DNA of 64,000 nt from Hypericum androsaemum (taxonomy: Eukaryota > Streptophyta > Magnoliopsida > Malpighiales > Hypericaceae). Positions 49,477-61,348 of the stretch are shown in pieces; the first letter of the stretch is position 1; each line of letters opens with the position of its first letter. The position numbers were made by a program, and so were the translations under genes. The DNA lies in assembly GCA_963995505.1 (NCBI GenBank), contig OZ023194.1:11156428-11220427 (forward strand), read 5' to 3'. A model generated the notes under the pieces. The model was not told where the DNA came from, did not search any database, and saw nothing but the letters and a program-made list of their open reading frames with translations.

Positions 49477-50075
49477 TATTATGTCTTGCATAATAATGAC
49501 TGTTATTACAGCACATGCTACACAAATTCTTATTCACTTATTAAAAAAATACCATTTTTATCCCCCATTGAAATCCAATCTTTTAATAATGCATCCATTG
49601 ATAAAAATTACGAACTAACGCATTAATCGATCTATCTAAACCAATTGGATTTTTCCGAAAAAGAAAATCTATTGATTGTGGCACTTAATTTTGTTGGCAC
49701 TATTATCCCGTGCTTCTGTTGTGGTACCCGCACACAAACTAAATCCATGCTTCATTATGTCTCACATGAGATATAATACCATTGCTTCTAAAACAATCCA
49801 AAACAAAATTTCTGATTATTTTAAACAAATAATTGCTATGAACAGCTCAGTGTCTGCGCTGATATGTTTCATTTTTAATTCCCGAATCATGTGATCCTTG
49901 GACGCAATAAAATCAACAATTTCCCTCTATCCGTTGAGATTTTTAAAAAAATCACATGATAATTGTATATTTATTATGCTAACTAATATAGTTTGAGTCT
50001 AATAAAATTGTAATTTGCGGTAAAAAATTCTACCAAAGCTTAGGTGGCACGACTGTCGGCAGCGGTGGGACCTCA
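49477..50075. repeat. duplicated block B2 (matches A3 and A4)
   Basis: 49477-49944 matches 37517-38016 and 49953-50075 matches 38736-38893. The two halves are directly joined here, marking the LTR in the other copy as an insertion. Confidence 0.85.
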
Positions 50076-51484
50076 GAAGTTTTTCTACTTTCTTGTGCTT
50101 CGAATTTGATGAGCCACTTAAATAATCATGAATCTGAAGACAAAAAAAAAAGAGATTAAATATATCAGACGAGCCACCTACATACTCATTAAAATGTTTA
50201 CAGAAGTGCTGGAAATTATATTGGTATTTTAACTCAAAAAGGTTATTCATCTTCTACGATTCATTTTTATTCTGGGTTTTAAAAGCTCGCCAGGAATTCG
50301 GACTCATTGAAGCAAGAAGTTTTGGCCTTTGATGTTGGTTGTTTTCATCGCGTAGACTAATGAATTTTTTTTATTGACACGTAAAAGTTTATTACTCACC
50401 AAATTTTTTTCGCTAATGTGTACAAATACACTACACTATTATTGCCGTTCTACACTAAACAACTCCTAAAAATGATTAAAATGTAACCAACTATTTAAGT
50501 AACCTAAGTTACTAGATAGGTGCTAACTTTTACATAAAATCGTTCGCCCAATCTGACGTAGAATTTGACAAATCATGGTTTACATAAAATCGTTCACCCA
50601 ACGTAACGTAAAATTTAAAAAATCATGGTCACGTCTCCCTCCCATACCTTCTGAATCATTAGCAAAATCCTATAATGCTAATCCCGGATCTCCATTATGC
50701 GTAGACTAATGACTTAGGATGGGTTCTTGGGGTTTTTTTTTCCTCTTTTGTTTCCTTTAGTTCCACTGAAGCAAATGTTTTCAGGTATGGTATCAATACA
50801 ACTACCGAACACACGTCGATCATTTGATGAGTGGTTATTTTAATTTAATCAATTGTCTTAAATTCGAACATGCTGCATTAAAGTATCTTTATCATCATCT
50901 ATATCTGACTCAACTCGAACCTGGATTAAGATCGTCAAATACCTGTAATGTTATCCGTATAACATTGAAAACATTGAATCTCCAAAAGAAAAGAAGGCCA
51001 ACTCCACTCACCTCAGCAATGAACACCACATCTGCAAGTGATTAGTTCTAGTAAACCAACTGAGCTAGGGGAATTGGCCTTTTGAACCCTTTTCAGAAAT
51101 TTTCCAATCGACACAGACTAGTGATGAAAAGACGGACAATAAAACTTGGGTCAACGAAGAGACAAGTTACACTTTGACACAAATAAAGGAACTTCCAAAC
51201 AGCAGAGGCCTCGAGACAAACATTCCTTGGGCAAATAGAAGTTAACTATGGATGAATCACAATTTGTTGAGACAATTTATCTGCTACAACGTAACAACAA
51301 CATGAGCCCGACCGACACTAATCGCCATAATCGAGTTCTGAGTACGAGGAGAATAGGAAAGAAACAACAAAAGAGTTTCCAGGTTGGTGCTTCTTACATT
51401 TGCTCCTTCGCGGCCCCTTTCTTCTATGTACTTCTCCTTTGGCCCAAAGTTATATCCCATTAATAAGCTGCATTATGCACTGTT
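50076..51484. other. intergenic region, 3' flank of the BPM gene, with a 50-bp tandem duplication
   Basis: At 50531-50630 the sequence acataaaatcgttc(g/a)ccca ... aaatcatggt is repeated once at 50-bp spacing. Otherwise there is no gene. A weak tRNA-like box A near 51060 (minus strand) has no properly spaced box B. Confidence 0.5.
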
Positions 51485-54094
51485 TCACTCCCCCTGCCTA
51501 GGACTCCTATTACCATTTCCGTTATCGAGCTGGACCCAGACTATTCGCGCTCCATCATCCGGATCTTCCCAGTACTGCTGCCTTGCACTTCTGTTGTTCG
51601 TGTCATCACCATCCGAGAATTGTGCCCATACGCTTCGGCTCTTGACCCCTTTGCTGACGTCAGCATCACAGCCTGCCACCGTCTTTAAGAGCTCTGACTG
51701 GAGCAGCGGGCAGTTCTCTTTGAGATACTCAAAACCGTCCGAGCGCATGACAGCTGCATGTAATGCATAAATTGAAAGTGTGAGGAAATTATGCCAAGGT
51801 TAAACAGTGCAGAAACAGAAAAATGCCGAGTGTCCAAGACCTATAAATATCTGGTTTCGAGCCAAGTGTCTTCAGACCCTCGGACCTCATCAACGAACAA
51901 AGTACCTTCATTAACAAGCTAAGCCGGTAAAATAATACAAATAGCCCCTTAGCAGGCAGGTCGTCAATCAAATGTGTATCCAAACATCAAATGGGGAAGC
52001 ACAAAAGTAACCGCTATTGACATTTGAAAGAAGAGGAAGACAGACGTGGACACACACACATGCAAAACCGGGAGGCAACCAGCTATTAGATCAATCAAAT
52101 TTGAGTTGGAAGTTTATAAAAGGTAATCTCTTATGTCATCCTCGGCCGAAAGCAAGTTTAAATGTGTCAGAAACATTTCGTCCAAACTATCAAAGCAAGC
52201 CATAGAAAGTCTATACTGTTATAATCTCCATATCCAATCCAAAACCTTAAGGCTGGTTGGTGGATTTACATCACTTATAGACAAGCTCGTCACACTTTAT
52301 ACTTCTGCGTCGTCCATATGAAATGGTACCCAGTATAACATTCTCTAGCTCCAAGAAGCAAATGAGGTTGCAAATACTTGTCCAAAGGATTGGGTTGAAT
52401 GATAACAAACAGATCCAATTTAATTTTGACAAGGAGATAAGCAGAGTTCTGAAAGGTAAGACTTAAAGTTCTTAGCATCTACTGAGAAAGCACTAGTTAG
52501 AACTCCTCTCATCTTTCCAGCACCAGAAAAGCTTCCATTGATAGATTAATGAAAAATAAAGACGAACAAAGTGCATCTATAAAACTAATTAATAAAGAAG
52601 CGAAAAAAAAAGACAAACTGAAGGGAAGAAATTATATTTCAGAAAAGTCTTCCATTCCTACAGAAGGGCATACCGATGAGATTTTCAGCAGCAAATTTCA
52701 GGCAAACAGACTTCAAATCTGTCGCATGGTACCGATCGGCAAGGGCAAGAATTTTGGCAACGGATTCAACAGATACATCTTTGCAGAGGACTGATTCACA
52801 CAATAGTCTAAGTCGAGGCAAGTCGTATCTGTCAGCTGCTGCCAACAATTTTGCAGTCAAAGTGTCGAACACAGATGGGATAGAAGATGAACTTGAAGCT
52901 GAGACATCCTCTTCTTCCATAAGGGTGTCTTTGTAAATGAAGTGCAGCAAAGCCTGAGGTAGACATGAAAGAAATAATCAAGTAAAGAAGGATCGGATAA
53001 ATCATGCTGTTGAGCTTCACCATTTCATTTTTCCAGTGCTACAGCAGACAACTCCAGAAATCCAGCTAAATAATAGCATCTCTAGGGATTCAAGAAAGTC
53101 TAGGGCTATTACAGGGCCTTTTTTCCCATTAATATTTATCCTTTTATTTGTTCTCCTAATATCTGACTAGCGTCTTGCTCTGCAACATGCTAATATAAAT
53201 CTATTAGCATATAACACTAGCTCTTTCTTTAAAAATGCATGCAGAATCATAGAACCAGTGAGAGCCTGCACCATACCTTAAAGACACCCGGCTCCATATC
53301 CGAGACAACAATCTCCCCACCATCCTCCTCCATAGCATCATCACCCAACTCAGCCTCAAACACAAGCGAGCGAGCAGCCAGCACCAACTTATGCGCGCGG
53401 ATCTTCTCTCCGCACACGTCGAAAGTAACATCCGAGCACTCCTCATTCTCCAACAGCGCCCCGAAATGGTCACCAATATCCGACTCCGGCACCTTAATAG
53501 AATGCAACCTCGAGCAATCAATCGCGGAGACAACCACCCCGACGGTACAATGAATCTTCAAGCAATCGTCCTTGAGGAAGTCCGAGGTCTCCAGCATCGT
53601 CCGCCTAAAGAACCTCTTGTAACCCCTAACACACACAAACACAAAAAAAAAAAAATCAAATTCTCTGGGAAATTTCCTCAAACAGTTGGTGTGCAGGGAG
53701 GGAGGGGGGTAGTCGGTAGTTACCACATGGAGCCGCGGTACTTGAGGGTGTAGGGGCCGGAGTCGAGGGAGCGGTCGAAGTGGGAGTGGACCTTGTGCTT
53801 GTTGTGGCCGGACTGGTCGAGGAGGGTGAGCTCGAAGAGGGCGCGGACGTCGGAGCCGTCGGAGGCGAGGGCGATGAAGACGGACACGTAGGAGGAGTTG
53901 TCCTCGGGGTTCTTCCCGTCCGGGTAGAAGTAGATGGCCCACTGGTAACCGCCGACGGTGAAGTTGTCGCTGGCGATGTGCTTCCCGATCCCCATCCCTT
54001 TGGCGAGCGAGTACCCCGTTATCGTGAACCGGTGGGACCCGTTCACCGTCTCCGTCCGCGACGCCGACCTAGACGACCCCCCCACCCCCCGCAT
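51485..54094 (-). CDS. BTB/POZ and MATH domain-containing protein (BPM family), four exons
   Basis: BPM proteins are substrate adaptors of CUL3 E3 ubiquitin ligases: MATH binds targets (for example HD-ZIP, ERF/AP2 or PP2C proteins), BTB binds CUL3. Complement exons 53724-54094, 53277-53625, 52674-52953 and 51485-51753 join in phase to 422 aa, the usual length. Seen: MATH domain from about residue 16 ([47 protein letters not shown]); BTB domain from about 188 ([31 protein letters not shown]); C-terminal helices with [35 protein letters not shown]; and the family's [11 protein letters not shown] near the end. The Pro after AARS in most relatives is Leu here. The start at 54094 is the first ATG in frame; the 5' leader is rich in GAAGAA. 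Which BPM number it is cannot be assigned by eye. Confidence 0.94.
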
Positions 54095-55375
54095 CTTCTT
54101 CTTCTTCTCGCTCTTCCTCTATCAATTAATTGATTTAAATAAATAAATAAAAAAAAGGAAATCGAGGGAATTGGGGCGGAGCCGGTGTTTTTCGAAGAGG
54201 TTCTTTAGGCGACCTTCGCTTATGGTATTGTTTTTGCACTTTGTGGTAAAAGTCTTAACTAATACTTTGTGTTTTACGAACTTCCGCACCAATATTTTGT
54301 AATTTCAAATTGTTCGACCGACTAATAAAAAATTACTCTAGTTGACATCTTATCTTACTATTTGAATAATATTTATAAAAAAAATATCCCTCAATATCAT
54401 TAAATAAAAACTAAAAAAATATAAAAAATATTATAAGAGCGGATTTTTTATATGTTCTTCTTATTTGTTTCTAAAAAACTTAAAACCAATTTCATAATGA
54501 TACTTGGGCGTAAGTATTTCTATCTAAAAAATATTCAAATAGTAGAGTATAAATTAGTGAAAATTTTGTCAATCGGTCAAAATTTTAAACTCACATCTAG
54601 TAGTGTACAAGTCGACCAAACCACAAGATATTAAAGTAAAATTTTGTCTTTATTTTATGAAAAGTGCTATTTAATCCTCCAAGTTCCTAACATGTACACA
54701 TCGGTATTTTTTGGGGTTAAAATTACCTGGTATGTCATATCTACTAGATCATAATTCGAATCAGAGCCGAATCTTATTTTTTTTTTTAGATTTCGGATTT
54801 GAAGGTGGATGTATTCCCATCTATGGTGCCATATTAATATTGGCAAGTGCATATGTTTTGCAAACATATACATACCAAGTCCTTAATTAGTGGATAAACA
54901 CCATGTATCAAGATTTATTCTAGATTTGGGAAATGGTAACTCATTAATTGCGTTAGACTCGAGCAAAAAACATAAGTTCGAACAGTTGAATCGGTAAAAG
55001 ATAGGTCAACTAACATGAGCCTCGCTATCTGCTTCAATTATTTCTCAAATACTTGTGGAATGTTGAATCAAGAGATTCACTAAAAAAATGTTACATCAAG
55101 CAGCAAGAATGTATTACAAAAATTTATCAAAAAAAAGAGAGAATGAAATACAAAAAGCATACATGTTATGATGTTAACCCTCAGTGTACAAGGAGTTTTA
55201 GTACAGTGGTCAAGGAGCTTAGGACACAAAGTAATATGTTGGTTAGGTAACCCCTACTCCTACAGTAACTTTTGCCTAAAAGCTAACTAGTGAACCTGTT
55301 TCAAATCATGTAATCATCTACAAAACTGTGATATCATATGCAAACTTTTTTGGTCATCATGGTCATGGTCACTAC
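54095..55375. other. intergenic region between the tandem BPM and NEMP genes
   Basis: 54095-54200 is the purine-rich 5' leader and promoter side of BPM. The rest is AT-rich and carries a degenerate inverted-repeat element (54215-54660). No gene seen in the remainder. Confidence 0.5.
54215..54660. mobile_element. degenerate inverted-repeat element, possibly a worn MULE
   Basis: The left part (tttgtggt, cttaactaatactttgtg, ttcgaccgac, ttactatttgaata) recurs in reverse order on the other strand at the right (ctattcaaatagtag complement, tcggtcaaa, accacaagatattaaagt). The arms are of poor identity and I find no target duplication. Confidence 0.35.
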
Positions 55376-58300
55376 CTAGTTACCAGCTAACAAGCCGAAC
55401 CGTTTGGCGACCCCAGCAGTCTCCTCATTGGTGGACTCGCTTCCCGTGGAGTCGTTCGAACTACAATCACTTGGAAGGAGCTGGATCTGGTCAGCATTAT
55501 CCATCAGCCAGTTGGAGAATTCCGGTGATCCTGCCCATTCGGCTAGAGCTTGCTGTGTCGTCTCTCTTGTTAAGTCCCTCCACTCTTGCTTGCTGATCTT
55601 TTTTCGCTTTGGTATCTTATGGAATGTTGAATAATGATCCTGCCTATCTGGTGTCCACGAGGAAGACGATGGGGATACCAAACCTGTCAAAACCACGGGA
55701 AAGCAATCGGCATTGGAAGGTGAGTGCAAATATTGTGTGAGATAAATGAGCCAACACAATAAACCCCTGGATCAATGTAAATGTTTTTGCAAGTAACAAA
55801 GTACCCTTTGAAGGGAACAGAGGAAGTATAACCAAAGATAGAAAGCCAGCAATCTCGTAAAACTCTCCTCAAAGAGGATGTAAATACTCAGTAGCCAACT
55901 CTCCACACAGGACAATTAGACATCAAGACAAGGCGTATTTAAAAGAAATAACTAATTTTCTTGGTGGGGAGAAATAACTACATGTACCAAAAGAAAAAGG
56001 GCACGTCACCCACATTATCAAACCCACAACAAGTTGCTGTTAGAATCTCCTTTTCCAAACCCAAACCTTAAGACAATGAGTAGGTGGATCTTCCACACTT
56101 ATAAACAAGTTCATCACACTTGCAACTTTCAATGTGGGATTCTCTCCAACAGTTGCCAGGTCTTAGGAAAAGATTGTGCTTTTATGGCAATCACGATAGG
56201 AATAAATGGTCAATCTTAACCGAGAAACCTTATTCCATTATTTTTCCTTTCATCCAAAATCTTAGACTGGCAGAACAGTTTACCTTTAACAGGGGAATTT
56301 GACCAAGCAGGGGACCTTCCAGCGCTGCCTCGCATCCTCCCTCGAGTGCTCACATTCCCTGGCCTGTTATGGAATTCAGCTCGAGTTTTTTGCTTGGGTG
56401 TTGATAGTCCAACCCTTCGTGAAGAAGAATGAACACTAGGATGAGACTGATGCCTGTACATACAAGCTCCACATTAAATATCAGGAAGTAGGCACTAGGA
56501 GCATCATAGCAACCAAAACTCATTGTTGAGTAATCAATGACTATAGCCATTTCGTTATCTTTGTCCCACTTGACAAATCACATGTTCACCTTCATTAGTC
56601 AGGAAGAAGGTTTCCTAAACGACTGCCAAAGAAAATGGATGAAGGAGAACTTACACCGAGTGGAGCAGTCTGCCAATAAGATGGCAGATGGCCCAGGAAG
56701 AAACCCACGCAGCCAAAAATAAAGTGCGATCAAGCGTGCTCTGACAAAGAAAATAAGATAATGAAAGCAGGTTAGTCATTTGGAAGCGAGTAAACATGGA
56801 ACAAACGGTGCAAAGACCCACAGTTTTGAACTCACATACATGGTAAACATCTTAAGATGGTAAATAATTTACTCACAAATCAAGCCAGAATAAAAGGAAT
56901 CGGTAGCGGAGAACAGTTTATCAATACACCTACAAATACCATAAACTAATTTTGGCATCAAAACTCAAAACTGCCAGACCTGTCCCTCTGATGGAGGATG
57001 GTGGCATCACTTAAAATAGCGTCTCTAACCATGAGTACAGTCGGCTAAGTTTCAGCTTGGATTTAAGAAGCTTGACCAAAATCATTTAGTCATAAAGCAA
57101 CAAAAGGTAAGTGAACATGCTTAAACCGAGTGGAGTCGTTTCCACTATGTTTATTGGCTTTAACCTTCAATTCACAAAAGGGTATCAGGAAAAAAATAAT
57201 GATATAAGAGATACACATGAGAATCTCTACTTCTCAAATACAAGATATAGTACGGGCTTATGGCTGCATGACATATAAGCAGCTTGGAGCTGCTGAATGG
57301 CACAAGTGAAACGGATGCTTGCACTTTCAGTTACCAGCAAACCTACAAACTGTATTCCATCAGAAGAATGACGAAGCCACATAAAATTGCTGAAAAATTT
57401 TACCTGCAAAATCAAGGCGCTTCCGAATAAGCGCATTCCCCATTTCGCAAATTGGGCTACTCCGACATCCACAGTTCCATCCTTTGAAATGATGAATCTT
57501 CGCACCATATAGCAGCCTAAACCAGCACCAACAAGTACTATGCCTACAACTAAAAGTACACAGAGCTGCAGGCAGAAAGGTCAAATATCAGTCCAAAAGC
57601 CAATAAGTTACAAACATGCATGTGCATCTGGATCAGAAAGTTTCTTTGGTTCAAAGTAATGTAATGGAGTAGTTATAACTTAAAAGTTTTCCTTGTTTTT
57701 TAGAGTAGAAGCCTGATGTGTTATGCATATGCGAATATAAAGTAATTCCTGATTAATATGATCATCTCCAGCCATAAAGATCCCAATATTGTTTGCAAGT
57801 AATTGAGGTATATATAAATTTTTTTTTGAAAGGTAAATATTACACCTATTTACAATGTCAAGGATTGAACCCTTGACCTCCTTGAAGTTAAGCAACGCCT
57901 ATGCCTCTAGGCCAAATGCCCGTTGGCAATTGAGGTATATATAATATAACATAAACAACTTGCAGCGTCTTGTTTACTGCAGAATATCTGGAAGAGTAAA
58001 GCCTTAAGATAACTTCAAAACTTGCTCTGTAATGATAGTGCACATAATCAATATAAGAACTCACCGGATTGTGCATGTCGTCACTTAACCCAAAGTTGAC
58101 GAGGATTGAATTTATAAATGTTGAGATTTGATGTAAAAAATATGTGCCGACCCCAACCTACAAGACAAGTGGAAAAGAGAAAATTTAGATAGAGTAAGAA
58201 GAAAATTAGAAAACTGAACAGGTAAAACTTACTCACCACTGAACTAAAGAGGGAAATGTACAGGAAATTTATCCTCCCAGTTGGCAGTAATTTCATTCCC

Positions 58301-59671
58301 TGCAACATATAAAAAAACAGATAAAGAGTGCAGTTAACAAAGTGACAAGTCAACAAAAAATAAGCAAGAGTCGAATAAAGTTACTCATCAGCATGCTGAA
58401 ATATATGCATAAAGCAGCATTCTTTCTAACCAAAATCAATGAGAAAAAATGCGACTTCTTTGGAGCAATAATCAAGATGTAACGAACAAGTTTAAATACC
58501 TGAAATAGAAGAATCAGAATGACTAGCAAAATGCCAACGGCCATGGAGGCGCTGTAGTAAAAAGGAACCCAACTGCTAACAATCGGAGCTAGCAGAAGTA
58601 AGAGAAACCCCATGCCCAGACACATGAGGCGCCACGGCTTTGACTCTGCAAAAGATGAGCCCGTAAAATTGAATTATAAAAGGTTCAAATATACTATGAA
58701 ATACAAAAGAGCACAAAGAATATAGAGCTGAACCTTCTTCTACAGAAACTGCGACAGATCCCGAAAGTTCACCAATGAACTTCACATCTATGTATCTCTC
58801 CTCATACGGAGACATGATGGAGAACCATCCGCCCTTATGAAGGCCTTTCCACTGATCCGATTCACATTGGCACAATCCCAGTGAAGCATTCCTGAAAAGA
58901 TCAAGAGTAAGTCAGATGTTATCCTTAACAACCTAAAAGTTGGGTTCCAAGTCCGAAACTCACCCGTGAAAGCAGACCTGGATTCTGCTGTGATGTCTCT
59001 CAGGGATCACATCAGACAGAGCCAAAACAACGCGAAGGGAATTAGCATAACTGCCAAGTTCCAACCTCGGGCGACCAGAAACTCTAACTCGTTCACAAAA
59101 CAACGCGTCCTTAGCAATACGGCCATACTCTCGAGAAGGAGTGACCTCTATCACCGGATGCTGTATGTCAACGCCTGCAATTACAATTGCAAGTTTTGGC
59201 TTTAGCTCGACACGCATGTCAGTACACAAATATGACAGTAGCAACAGTACTAATTAAAGCAACGGACAATGGTAACCAGCAGACAGACCCTAAAGCAACA
59301 AGTAGCATTAACTACAACTTCACGAAACCAACAAATGCTTTTCGGTATTGGATTCGGATATCGGATAATATGTTCACCCCTAGTCACAAGTACCAAACCC
59401 TAACCCTATTACTACCAGGAGAACCCGAGTCTACTTGCTATAGCTAACCCACGAAAAAAACAAAAACCCAGAAAAAATAAGAGAGAATTACCGAAACCCA
59501 GAAACAAACAGTCCCCTTTATCACGCGAAGCCACAAAGGAGACGGGTTTAGAAAGTTGGGTCACCGGCGGATTTGTAATGTACCTTGGAGTTGGTCGGCG
59601 CCGGAGAGAAGTGGCCGGGAGAGGGAGATGAAGAGGAGGAGTAGAATTGATGAACCTCCAGACCACTTCAT
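55376..59671 (-). CDS. nuclear envelope integral membrane protein (NEMP/TMEM194 family; PNET2-like), ten exons
   Basis: NEMP proteins are multi-pass inner-nuclear-membrane proteins; the plant members (PNET2 group) link the envelope to chromatin organisation. Complement exons, in phase: 59584-59671, 58964-59174, 58734-58891, 58500-58645, 58237-58299, 58065-58157, 57404-57565, 56655-56740, 56284-56453, 55376-55683; 494 aa. Seen: an N-terminal signal peptide (SSILLLLFISLSRPLLSGA); a lumenal NEMP domain with CFHGNASLGLCQC; transmembrane segments around residues 158-200 (MGFLLLLLAPIVSSWVPFY, ILLVILILLFQ), GRINFLYISLFSSVV, VGVGTYFLHQ, VLLVVGIVLVGAGLGCYMV and LFLAAWVSSWAICHLI; and a nucleoplasmic tail rich in Arg and Ser ending in the conserved EWRDLTRETTQQALAEWAGS and AKRFGLLAGN. 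The ATG at 59671 is chosen because it opens the signal peptide. The tail is the likely chromatin-facing part. Confidence 0.9.
57818..57927 (-). mobile_element. short tRNA-derived SINE with perfect 17-bp target duplication
   Basis: On the minus strand a 110-bp unit has a pol III box A (tggcctagagg), a box B (gggttcaatcctt) about 35 bp later, and an A-rich end (ctttcaaaaaaaaaa). It is bounded on both sides by aattgaggtatatataa (57801-57817 and 57928-57944), an exact 17-bp duplication. It sits in the NEMP intron between exons 57404-57565 and 58065-58157, in the gene's own orientation. Confidence 0.88.
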
Positions 59672-59897
59672 GGATACCCACGCTCTCTCTCTCTCTCTCG
59701 GACGAGAGGGGAGTTGCGGAGGGGAAGAAGAAAGCCAAAAAGCCCGCCTTTGGCAGTGACGGGGCGTTTTGGCGTTCTTTTCTTCTTTCTATTTTTCGCT
59801 TTTGTTTTTGGTTTTCCGTTGTGAAAGTTTGCGTTCTTCTTAAGCAAGCTCCACCCAATGTTTTCATGGGCTGCCTGTCGTCCCAGCATTTTTCTTT
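59672..59897 (-). promoter_or_regulatory. short NEMP 5' region left between gene and MULE
   Basis: Only about 226 bp separate the NEMP start codon from the 3' target duplication of the MULE. It includes a GA run (59684-59699 on the plus strand reads ctctct) just before the ATG. The native core promoter must lie in this interval or the MULE must supply part of it. Confidence 0.45.
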
Positions 59898-60735
59898 GGG
59901 AAAAGTCCACTTTCGTACCCTGTGGTATCGACCAAAATCACTTTAGTACCCTGTGGTAAAAAATCGATCAATCGAGTCATACTTATTCCAATTAACATCA
60001 AAAAGGGCCTCGGGCAGCTACCCGGAGCTGCCCGAACCTACCCGAACCCTGCCCGGGCTACGTGGCCAGCCACGTCACCAATTTTTGATGACGTGGCGCC
60101 ACGTCACCAGGAGGAGGAGGAGGAGGCGGGGAGGAGGAGGAGGGGGACGCGGGGAGGAGGAGGAGAGGGGGAGGAGGAGGAGAGGAGGAGGAGGAGGAGG
60201 ACGCAGGGAGGAGGAGGAGAGGAGGAGGGGGACGCGGGGAGGAGGAGGAGGAGGATGCGGAGGAGGAGGGGGACGCGGGGAGGAGGAGGACGCGGAGGAG
60301 GAGGACGCGGGGAGGAGGAGGAGAGGAGGAGGGGGGACGCGGGGAGGAGGAGGAGAGGAGGATGAGGAGGAGAACGCGGAGGAGGAGGGGGACGCGGGGA
60401 GGAGGAGGAGAGGAGGAGGATGAGGAGGAGGGGGACGCGGAGGAGGAGGACGCGGAGGAGGAGGAGGCGGAGGAGGAGGAGGAGGAGGAACGCAGAGGAG
60501 GAGGAGGCGGAGGAGGAGGAGGAGGAGGGGAGGAGGAGGAGGAGGGGAGGAGGAGGAGGAGAATTGGCCACGTAGCCCGGGCAGGGTTCGGGTAGGTTCG
60601 GGCAGCTCCGGGCAGCTGCCCGAGGCCCTTTTTGATGTTAATTGGAATAAGTATGACTCGATTGATCGATTTTTTACCACAGGGTACTAAAGTGATTTTG
60701 GTCGATACTACAGGGTACTAAAGTGGACTTTTCCC
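59898..60735. mobile_element. third long-TIR MULE, 838 bp, GGA-rich core
   Basis: Inverted arms of about 170 bp (59898-60080 and 60560-60735) start gggaaaagtccacttt and contain ccctgtggta, cgatcaatcgagtcatac, ggcctcgggcagct and cgaaccctgcccgggctacg. tttttcttt at 59889-59897 and 60736-60744 is a perfect 9-bp duplication. It has no transposase. The core is a purine-rich satellite. Confidence 0.88.
60108..60560. repeat. (GGA)n/GGACGCGG minisatellite in the MULE core
   Basis: Almost 450 bp of strand-asymmetric purine repeats, gaggaggagg interrupted by gggggacgcgg units. The long open frames on both strands here are composition artefacts (Glu/Arg/Gly or Pro/Leu/Ser runs). Confidence 0.95.
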
Positions 60736-60744
60736 TTTTTCTTT

Positions 60745-61348
60745 TGAGTGAAATATGTTTTCGTGTATGAGGTGTACCAAATTAATGCATAAACTTTATA
60801 ACTTTTTAGGGGAAAATTTCAATATTTTTTAACATATTTGCATGTGTCGAATTTTAAAGGTACGAACACTCCATCTGTGTTATTATTACAAAAGGTCTCA
60901 ATTCATTTGATGTCAATTTAAAAGAAATTAGAAATCTAATATGGGTAAATTAGAGTAGAAGAACGACTTTTTCGTGTCATTTTGTCCCACTCAACTCAGC
61001 ACGCATGGTCCGAGTTGGGCTCAGGCACAAAGTGCAGGATGCGAGTTTGCAAGAATTATTTCAGAATCAAATCAAGGTAAAACATTAGTGACATTGTACA
61101 TGACCCATTGTCCCCACTTATATGCTACCGTCAGTACGTAGAATTCTCACGTACCAAGGTACAAGGTTGTAGTTGCCGGTTTTGGTAAAAATTCTTTTCC
61201 AGAAAAATCTAATGAAAAAAAATTGGAATAGAAAAAAGAGTGCATTAGCGCAATGACACTCTTAAATGATAAATCTACGTATTGTCCATGGTACACCCAA
61301 TTTTCCACTTGAGAACCCAATCCAAAAGAGAACCCAAAATACCTTTAA
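60745..61348. other. intergenic, 3' part of the minus-strand LINE
   Basis: It lies downstream of the LINE stop codon at 61349-61351 (minus strand). The nearest few hundred bases may be LINE 3' UTR. No other gene or repeat seen. Confidence 0.4.

Noticed and set aside
50910..51070. Possible SINE with box A (tagctcagttgg) on the minus strand
   Set aside because: The only box B-like sequence is about 150 bp away and imperfect, with no tail or target duplication.
53247..53942. 231-codon minus-strand frame across a BPM exon
   Set aside because: It begins out of frame in the MATH exon and reads through the intron; the spliced BPM frame explains the locus.
59412..59867. 151-codon minus-strand frame over the NEMP first exon
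   Set aside because: Different frame from the signal-peptide frame, with low-complexity Arg/Pro content and no family match.
59922..60680. Long open frames on both strands rich in Glu/Arg/Gly or Pro/Leu/Ser
   Set aside because: They are translations of the GGA satellite and arms of a MULE; every frame is open because the repeat lacks stop triplets.
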